From NCBI GenBank assembly GCA_018677115.1, contig JAHHOC010000134.1, positions 1 through 12,741 of the forward strand: a stretch of 12,741 nt of DNA, read 5' to 3'. The notes beneath the pieces were generated by a model, which did no database searches, was not told the origin of the DNA, and worked only from the letters and a program-made list of their open reading frames with translations. This document shows positions 7,273 to 12,741 of this stretch, one piece after another; position 1 is the first letter of the stretch, and every line of letters begins with the position of its first letter. The stretch is from Arenicella sp. Its GTDB lineage: Bacteria; Pseudomonadota; Gammaproteobacteria; Arenicellales; Arenicellaceae. A program made the position numbers and the translations under genes.

Positions 7273-7755
7273 ATGAAAGAGGATATGCTGGAGGTGTTAA
7301 TCTATCTGTTTGAAAACTATATCGTTGATGGAATATCTTTTGAGCCGGGGCAGGATGAGTTGGCGAAGGAGTTGGCTGGCGCTGGGTTTGCCGGCGAAGA
7401 GATAGATAAGGCATTTGAGTGGTTGGAAGGGTTGCTGGAAATATGCGATCTCGATGAATCTTATTCACAACCGCAGGCCAGCAGTTCACTAAGGATATTT
7501 ACCGATTCAGAGACTGAAGTTTTGGGGCTGGAAGGCCAATCATTACTCATGCGCTTAATCAGCATCGGTGTGCTTGATCACTTCTCTGCTGAATTGGTGA
7601 TTGACCGCGTGCTCGCGCTTGATTCATCGGAGGTCAACATCGAACATACCAAATGGGTGATCCTGATGGTGCTGAGTAATCAGCCGGGGTTTTCCGAAAT
7701 TGCTGAATGGGCAGAAGTCATAGTAACTGACGAGCTTGTGCCAGTTATTCATTGA
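7273..7755 (+). CDS. smg: Smg family protein (DUF494)
   Basis: A 160-residue protein of the Smg/DUF494 family; its biochemical role is unknown. Diagnostic stretches are the N-terminal MLEVLIYLFENYI (residues 5-17), SLRIFTDSE in the middle, and VIDRVLALDSSEV and TKWVILMVLSNQPG near the C-terminus. Length is normal (E. coli has 157). The sequence is acidic and helical with no signal peptide or membrane segment, so it should be cytoplasmic. ATG 7273 has a modest GAG at 7263-7265. It sits 83 nt after dprA and 99 nt before topA. The dprA-smg-topA order recurs in gammaproteobacteria; E. coli keeps dprA-smg followed by a small zinc-ribbon topoisomerase remnant. Co-transcription with dprA is likely. 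Confidence 0.94.
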   Translation: MKEDMLEVLIYLFENYIVDGISFEPGQDELAKELAGAGFAGEEIDKAFEWLEGLLEICDLDESYSQPQASSSLRIFTDSETEVLGLEGQSLLMRLISIGVLDHFSAELVIDRVLALDSSEVNIEHTKWVILMVLSNQPGFSEIAEWAEVIVTDELVPVIH

Positions 7756-7766
7756 CCGATCACAGT

Positions 7767-7802
7767 GTTGCGGCAATAATCCGTGCCGCGAAAAGCCGCA
7801 AC
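7767..7802 (+). repeat. Inverted repeat between smg and topA with a competing stem
   Basis: GTTGCGGC (7767-7774) and GCCGCAAC (7795-7802) form a perfect 8-bp stem around a 20-nt loop. Inside the loop GCCGC (7785-7789) can pair instead with GCGGC (7770-7774), giving an alternative 5-bp stem. No T-run follows directly (next bases are TCCTTAAA), so it is not a standard terminator. It lies after the smg stop and before the topA promoter, and may reduce readthrough, protect the smg 3' end, or be fortuitous. Confidence 0.45.
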
Positions 7803-7818
7803 TCCTTAAACCTAAGTT

Positions 7819-7848
7819 TTGAAAGTGCCGTGAGCGTACCTATATAGT
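7819..7848 (+). promoter_or_regulatory. topA promoter, probably giving a leaderless transcript
   Basis: TTGAAA (7819-7824, five of six -35 bases) is followed by overlapping -10 choices: TATATA (7841-7846, spacer 16) or TATAGT (7843-7848, spacer 18, five of six). Transcription would start about 7852-7855, that is at or within three bases of the topA ATG (7855). No Shine-Dalgarno is found in the 20 bases before the ATG, which agrees with a leaderless message. Confidence 0.55.
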
Positions 7849-7854
7849 CACACT

Positions 7855-10581
7855 ATGGGAAAATCATTAGTTATTGTTGAGTCACCAGCCAAGGCTAAAA
7901 CAATCAATAAATACCTCGGCAGGGATTACATCGTAAAGTCGAGCGTGGGGCATATCCGTGACTTACCCGTAAGTGGCGGCGATAAGAAACCGGTGGATGC
8001 CAAAGAGCGTGCTCGCCAGGCGGCTATTACCCGCAAACTGTCGCCGGAAAAAAAGATAGTCCACCGTCAAAAGAAAGCCCGCGAACAACTGATTCGCAGA
8101 ATGGGTGTGAATCCTGAAAAGGACTGGGAGGCTAGCTATGAAATATTGCCCGGCAAGGAAAAGGTTGTCGACGAACTGGTAAAGTTGGCTAAAGATGCCG
8201 ATGCTATTTATCTGGCTACGGATATGGACCGCGAAGGAGAAGCAATTGCTTGGCACCTGCAGGAAGCCATCGGTGGCGACCCCAGCCGCTACAGGCGTGT
8301 CGTTTTTAACGAAATAACTGAATCGGCAATACACCATGCATTTGAAAACCCGGGTCCGGTTGACATGAACCGCGTACAGGCACAACAGGCGCGGCGATTC
8401 CTGGATCGGGTAGTCGGGTATATGGTGTCGCCGCTATTGTGGGCAAAAGTCGCACGCGGGCTTTCGGCTGGGCGGGTGCAGTCGGTCGCATTGCGCCTGG
8501 TAGTAGAACGTGAACGCGAGATCCGCGCCTTCATCCCGCAAGAATACTGGGACTTGTTTGCTAAATTGAACACCGCAGCCAAAGATGCCGTTAAATTTGA
8601 AGTGAAACGATATTGCGGTGAAGCTTTCAAGCCGGTGAGAAAAGAGCAAATTGATGCGGCCATGCAAGCTTTGCAACCAATCGAATATCGTGTGGCAGAG
8701 GTGAGAGAAAAGCCGACCTCAACAAGGCCTTCTGCACCCTATATTACCTCTACGCTGCAGCAGGCGGCATCTACCCGTCTCGGCTTCGGTGTTAAGAAAA
8801 CCATGATGTTGGCGCAACGCTTGTATGAGGCGGGCTATATCACCTATATGCGAACCGACTCAACTAATTTAAGCAAGGATGCAGTGGCCGACGGGCGCAA
8901 TTTCATCAACAAGAAATACGGCAAAAAGTACTTGCCGGATAACCCAATTTCGTACTCGAGCAGCGACGCGGCGCAGGATGCACACGAGGCAATACGGCCT
9001 TCGGACGTGCGCGTTGAACCAAATCATGTTGCCAATGTGGATCGCGATGCGGAGCGTTTGTACAATTTGATCTGGCGTCAGTTTGTGGCATGCCAGATGC
9101 GCCCGGCATCGTTTCTTGGTACTACAGTGGTATTAAATGCAGGTGACTATGAATTACGTACCCGCGGCCGCGTTATTCTGTTTGATGGTTACCAGCGTGT
9201 GCAGCCACCGGTAAGCAAGAAGGAGGAGGACACGGTGTTACCGGCCATGAAAGTGGGTGACAAACTTGATCTTCAGGAACTGGTTCCAACTCAGCACTTT
9301 ACCAAGCCCCCGGCTCGTTATACTGAAGCCAGCCTGGTAAAGGAGATGGAGAAAAGGGGGATTGGTCGCCCGTCCACCTATGCCGCGATTATCTCAACGA
9401 TTCAGGATCGTGGTTATGTGCAGGTTGAGAAACGCCGTTTTTACGCCCAGAAAATGGGTGATATTGTGACCGAGCGCCTGGTGGAGAGTTTTACAGAGTT
9501 GATGGACTACGACTTTACCGCCAACATGGAAGGTGCGCTGGATGATGTTGCCAAGGGTAAGCGTGAGTGGCATGACCTGCTCGACGAGTTCTATAGCGAA
9601 TTTTCTGCCACGTTGTTGAAAGCTCAGAACGATGATGATGGTGGCATGAGGCCCAATACCCCGACAGAGACAGATATCGAGTGCCCCAAGTGCGGCAGAC
9701 TCATGCAGATACGTACCGGTGCTACCGGCGTGTTTCTGGGTTGCTCAGGCTATGCTTTGCCTCCTAAGGAGCGCTGTAAGCAAACCATGAATCTAATGCA
9801 TGGTGATGAGGCGGTGAACGTCGACGAAGATGATGAAGCCGAGGCAAAACTGTTAATCAAAAAGCACCACTGCGCGATCTGTAATACTGCGATGGACGGT
9901 TACCTGCTGGATGAGACGCGTAAGCTCCATATCTGCGGCAATAATCCCGACTGTAGCGGTTTCGAAGTTGAATCTGGTACCTATAAAATTAAGGGCTACG
10001 AAGGTCCGGTGCTTGAATGTGACAAGTGCGGAAGTGAAATGCAGTTAAAAACCGGTCGTTTCGGAAAATACTTCGGCTGTACCAATGAGGATTGCAGCAA
10101 CACACGAAAATTGTTACGCAATGGCGAAGCCGCTCCACCGAAGATGGACCCTGTCGCGATGCCAGAACTGAAATGCCTTAAAGTGGACGATCACTATGTA
10201 TTGCGAGACGGTGCTTCGGGACTTTTCCTGGCTGCCAGTGGATTTCCGCGAAACCGGGAAACCCGCGCGCCGTTAGTGGCGGAGATCTTGCCGCATGCAC
10301 AGGAGATAGATCCCAAATACAAATATTTGTTCAGTGCGCCGGTTGCCGACCCGGATGGCGTGCCCACCGTCATTCGCTACAGCCGAAAAACCAGGGAAAT
10401 TTATGTGCAGAGTGAAGAACAGGGAAAAGCAACTGGCTGGAAAGCGTTTTATAAAGCTGGCAAGTGGGTGGTGACAGATGGTAAGTCAGTCAAGAAAAAG
10501 AAAAAAAAGAAAGTAACCAAAAAAACTAAAAAGAAAGCGAGCAAGAAAAAAGTGCCGGCGGGCGATATCAGGCATTCCTGA
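7855..10581 (+). CDS. topA: DNA topoisomerase I (type IA)
   Basis: A 908-residue cytoplasmic enzyme that relaxes negative supercoils by cutting one strand and passing the other. The TOPRIM domain has [12 protein letters not shown] (Glu9) and ATDMDREGE (Asp123, Asp125, Glu127), which hold magnesium. The catalytic motif [11 protein letters not shown] carries Tyr331 (the nucleophile) and Arg333. Three C-terminal zinc ribbons follow: Cys610/613/630/641, Cys673/676/694/700 and Cys722/725/742/747. Next come the ribbon-like repeats seen in E. coli TopA ([27 protein letters not shown]). It ends in a lysine-rich tail (about 877-899) that makes it longer than the E. coli enzyme (865). ATG 7855 gives the family-typical start [11 protein letters not shown]; the in-frame stop at 7831-7833 rules out an upstream start. 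It has its own promoter and converges on the PBP1A gene. Confidence 0.98.
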   Translation: MGKSLVIVESPAKAKTINKYLGRDYIVKSSVGHIRDLPVSGGDKKPVDAKERARQAAITRKLSPEKKIVHRQKKAREQLIRRMGVNPEKDWEASYEILPGKEKVVDELVKLAKDADAIYLATDMDREGEAIAWHLQEAIGGDPSRYRRVVFNEITESAIHHAFENPGPVDMNRVQAQQARRFLDRVVGYMVSPLLWAKVARGLSAGRVQSVALRLVVEREREIRAFIPQEYWDLFAKLNTAAKDAVKFEVKRYCGEAFKPVRKEQIDAAMQALQPIEYRVAEVREKPTSTRPSAPYITSTLQQAASTRLGFGVKKTMMLAQRLYEAGYITYMRTDSTNLSKDAVADGRNFINKKYGKKYLPDNPISYSSSDAAQDAHEAIRPSDVRVEPNHVANVDRDAERLYNLIWRQFVACQMRPASFLGTTVVLNAGDYELRTRGRVILFDGYQRVQPPVSKKEEDTVLPAMKVGDKLDLQELVPTQHFTKPPARYTEASLVKEMEKRGIGRPSTYAAIISTIQDRGYVQVEKRRFYAQKMGDIVTERLVESFTELMDYDFTANMEGALDDVAKGKREWHDLLDEFYSEFSATLLKAQNDDDGGMRPNTPTETDIECPKCGRLMQIRTGATGVFLGCSGYALPPKERCKQTMNLMHGDEAVNVDEDDEAEAKLLIKKHHCAICNTAMDGYLLDETRKLHICGNNPDCSGFEVESGTYKIKGYEGPVLECDKCGSEMQLKTGRFGKYFGCTNEDCSNTRKLLRNGEAAPPKMDPVAMPELKCLKVDDHYVLRDGASGLFLAASGFPRNRETRAPLVAEILPHAQEIDPKYKYLFSAPVADPDGVPTVIRYSRKTREIYVQSEEQGKATGWKAFYKAGKWVVTDGKSVKKKKKKKVTKKTKKKASKKKVPAGDIRHS
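10491..10556 (+). repeat. A-rich tract coding the TopA lysine tail
   Basis: This part of topA has homopolymer runs A8 (10501-10508), A7 (10519-10525) and A6 (10546-10551), coding mostly lysine. A one-base loss or +1 shift in the A8 run meets TAA at 10514-10516; the other shifted frame meets TAA at 10527-10529. Either would remove most of the tail while leaving the catalytic and zinc-ribbon parts whole. Confidence 0.8.
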
Positions 10582-10589
10582 CCACAGTA

Positions 10590-12741
10590 TTAGAATAAGC
10601 CCTCAGTATCTTCCGACGTTTCAATCATGCGCTCCTGCGCATCAACAACAGGTGCCGGCTGGAGTTCCTCATCGGACTCGGGTTCTTCCGGCATGTCCTG
10701 CTGCTGTTCCTGCTGCTGATCCATTACCGGGTCAGCGACAGCTACGATGGTACGTTCCCATTCGGGTAGTAGATCGTCCAGCACGAAATATTCGCTAACA
10801 GCTGCGGGATCCTCATCGGTAGTTCTCTCTCCGGTCGAGCGGTTGACCAGGCCCTGTTCAATAAACTCCGGGATTTCCTCGCTATCCTCTGGCACGTCCT
10901 CCAGCGCAACCCGCATGTAATCAATCCATATCGGCAAAGCTGCTTTGCTTCCTGCCTCACCGCGGCCCATGCTGGTCGGGTCGTCAAAGCCAATCCAGAC
11001 CGTGGTGGCAATTTTCGAATTAAAGCCGGTAAACCACGCGTCGACATAGTCGTTGGTGGTGCCCGTTTTTCCGGCAAGGTCGTTACGATTGAGGCTCATG
11101 GCCTTGCGCGCTGTGCCGCGACGAACTACGTCCTTTAACATGCTGACGGTTAGAAAATTATTTGCCCGGCTCATGATCCTGGGAGCTTCATATTTTTCTA
11201 CCGGCACGTCCAGCAGGTTGTCGATCACTTCCTCTTGCATTGATTGTTCCTCCCCGGCTGGCTGTTCCGCAGCGATAACTTGGTCAGCGAGCTCGTCTGC
11301 ACTAACCGGCATCGCATCCTCGGTTTCAATAGGTTCAACATACTGACGGTAGCACGAGTCGCAAAAATCGGGCTGGCGGGCACGATAAATTACCTGCCCC
11401 GAGCGGTCGGTTATATGATCAATAAAGTATGGTTCGATTTTGTAGCCGCCGTTGGCGAGGCCGCTGTAGGCCGTTAACATCTCCATCGGTGTTATTCCAC
11501 CGGAGCCGAGAGCCATGGTCAGCGTAGGCGAGAAACGACGCATATCAATACCAAAACGTTCAGCATACTCGCGAGCGTAGGGGACACCGATTGCACGCAA
11601 CAATCTTATCGACACCAGATTCAGGGATTTGCCCAGCGCTTCGCGCATACGCGTCGGGCCAAAAAATTCACCGGAGTAATTTTCCGGCCGCCAGATGATG
11701 CCGTGAGTCTGGTCAGTAATCACAATCGGCCCACCGCTCACGAGGCTCGCAGGTGTGAATCCCCGATCCAGCGCGGCCGAGTAAATAAAAGGCTTTATAT
11801 TGGATCCCGGTTGCCGAATTGATTGTACTGCCCGATTATATTTATTGAGGAAGAAATCATATCCGCCAACCAGCGACAGGATCCGCCCGCTGGTCGGATC
11901 CATGGAAATCAGTGCACCGCTTACATTAGGAATTTGGGACAGCTGCCAGCGGGGATTAACTGCTTTATCGGCGGCGTTATCGGGTTCAGGCAACGAGCCT
12001 TCTTGAGCCTGTACGTAGATAATGTCGCCGGTCGAAACCAATTCACCAAATTTTTGCGGTGCATCGCCGACCTGGTCAACAGTCAGCAGCCGCTTGGCCC
12101 AGCTTGCATCGTCAAGCTTAAGTGTGATCCTTCCGTGTTCCCTGGTCTGCGCAATGGCAGCAGCATCGTTTACCTCAAGCACCAGCGCCGGAATTTGATC
12201 GCCGCTAGCCGGATAACCGCTTAAAATATTGTAATAAGGAGAAGGTTCATCAGGATCGGAATCCGCCAGTTCTTTCAAGTCGATGTGTGCAATAGGACCA
12301 CGGAATCCATGTCGCCGATCATAGCTATGCAAACCCTTACGCAAAGCCAGTGTAGCCGCTTTTTGTGCCCGCGCCTGAATTGTCGTATGGACATTTAAAC
12401 CTTGCCAGTACACTCCTTCACCATACTGTTCCATCAATTTCGCCCGTACCATTTCAGCGATATGCGGTGCGTCGACAAGGGTTGCCCGTGCGTGGCGCTC
12501 TGCGGTTACCGGTGCATTTACTGCTTCGGCATACTGTGATTCGTCAATCTTACCCAGATCGCGCAGACGACCAAGCACATAATTGCGCCGATTGATTGCG
12601 CGCACCGGGTTACGCAACGGGTTATTGGCCGACGGGGCTTTGGGCAGGCCGGCGAGCATGGCCATTTCAGCAAGGGTCAGTTCTGGCAGCTCTTTGTCGT
12701 AGTAGGTAGCCGCTGCAGCCCCAAAACCATAGGAACGGTAG
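10590..12741 (-). CDS. mrcA: Penicillin-binding protein 1A (class A, bifunctional), N-terminus cut by window edge
   Basis: Partial gene (also named ponA); 716 residues are visible, reading from codon 12740. Class A PBPs polymerise glycan strands and cross-link peptides at the outer face of the inner membrane. The visible part begins at the end of the GT51 transglycosylase domain (YRSYGFGAAAATYY, LTLAEMAMLAGLPKAPS). An OB-like domain follows (about nt 11930-12320), then the transpeptidase with its three motifs: SxxK in GSNIKPF (catalytic Ser codon 11802-11804), SLN (Ser codon 11625-11627) and KTGTT (Lys codon 11067-11069). A CDSC motif precedes an acidic insertion, comparable to the CPEC region of E. 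coli PBP1A. The protein ends in an acidic, Gln-rich tail. The ATG at 12665 is internal (AEMAMLAGLPK), not the start. The membrane anchor and GT catalytic Glu lie outside the window. Confidence 0.96.
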   Translation of the reverse strand, partial: YRSYGFGAAAATYYDKELPELTLAEMAMLAGLPKAPSANNPLRNPVRAINRRNYVLGRLRDLGKIDESQYAEAVNAPVTAERHARATLVDAPHIAEMVRAKLMEQYGEGVYWQGLNVHTTIQARAQKAATLALRKGLHSYDRRHGFRGPIAHIDLKELADSDPDEPSPYYNILSGYPASGDQIPALVLEVNDAAAIAQTREHGRITLKLDDASWAKRLLTVDQVGDAPQKFGELVSTGDIIYVQAQEGSLPEPDNAADKAVNPRWQLSQIPNVSGALISMDPTSGRILSLVGGYDFFLNKYNRAVQSIRQPGSNIKPFIYSAALDRGFTPASLVSGGPIVITDQTHGIIWRPENYSGEFFGPTRMREALGKSLNLVSIRLLRAIGVPYAREYAERFGIDMRRFSPTLTMALGSGGITPMEMLTAYSGLANGGYKIEPYFIDHITDRSGQVIYRARQPDFCDSCYRQYVEPIETEDAMPVSADELADQVIAAEQPAGEEQSMQEEVIDNLLDVPVEKYEAPRIMSRANNFLTVSMLKDVVRRGTARKAMSLNRNDLAGKTGTTNDYVDAWFTGFNSKIATTVWIGFDDPTSMGRGEAGSKAALPIWIDYMRVALEDVPEDSEEIPEFIEQGLVNRSTGERTTDEDPAAVSEYFVLDDLLPEWERTIVAVADPVMDQQQEQQQDMPEEPESDEELQPAPVVDAQERMIETSEDTEGLF
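10698..10718 (-). repeat. CAG-type triplet repeat in the PBP1A tail
   Basis: On the plus strand there are two (CTG)3 blocks at 10698-10706 and 10710-10718 separated by TTC, coding QQQ-E-QQQ in the C-terminal tail of PBP1A. It is a short repeat in a tail outside the catalytic domains, so triplet gain or loss would be tolerated without a frameshift. Confidence 0.6.

Noticed and set aside
11823..12224. Plus-strand reading frame of 133 codons opposite the PBP1A gene
   Set aside because: The PBP1A transpeptidase and OB-like regions are coded on the minus strand; no ribosome binding site or family motif supports the antisense frame.
12663..12665. ATG at 12663-12665 as the start of the PBP1A gene
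   Set aside because: The frame stays open to the right edge and codes the conserved end of the transglycosylase domain, so this Met is internal.
1..12741. A mobile element, defence island, prophage or CRISPR array
   Set aside because: Every long frame is a conserved housekeeping family, there are no integrase or transposase motifs, no spaced repeats and no tRNA; gene order fits a stable chromosomal region.

Overview
The window reads as chromosomal housekeeping DNA from a gammaproteobacterium. The def-fmt-rsmB cluster, divergent from a LysM (TsaP-like) gene followed by dprA, smg and topA, is a familiar arrangement in that class, and the proteins match it closely (for example RsmB catalytic cysteines at positions 252, 325 and 375, and a TopA with three zinc ribbons). 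Protein similarity alone does not let me name a genus. There is no tRNA, rRNA, mobile element or CRISPR array, and no prophage gene. The longest stretch without a gene is about 171 bp.

Left part (1-4704), minus strand: a tight five-gene run in the order def, fmt, rsmB, DUF4390 protein, NtrY-like sensor kinase. The gaps are 14, 12, 23 and 21 nt, and the kinase runs off the left edge. Def and Fmt handle the formyl group of initiator Met-tRNA and nascent proteins, and RsmB methylates 16S rRNA. The last two genes are a small exported protein of unknown function and a membrane histidine kinase. The arrangement looks like one operon read from a promoter near 4761-4789.

Middle (4705-7755): a divergent intergenic region, then on the plus strand a secreted LysM protein (TsaP-like, type IV pilus secretin anchoring), dprA (handling of incoming single-stranded DNA) and smg (DUF494, unknown function).

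Right part (7755-12741): a leader region with an inverted repeat and a sigma70-type promoter that appears to start transcription at or within a few bases of the topA ATG; full-length topA with a lysine-rich tail coded by A-runs; and, converging on it with only 8 bp between stop codons, a class A penicillin-binding protein 1A gene whose N-terminal part lies beyond the right edge.

I see no convincing new multi-gene system here. The most checkable oddities are the apparently leaderless topA, the slippery poly-A tail of topA, the TTG-started rsmB in the same frame as fmt, and the link of translation genes to a sensor kinase operon.
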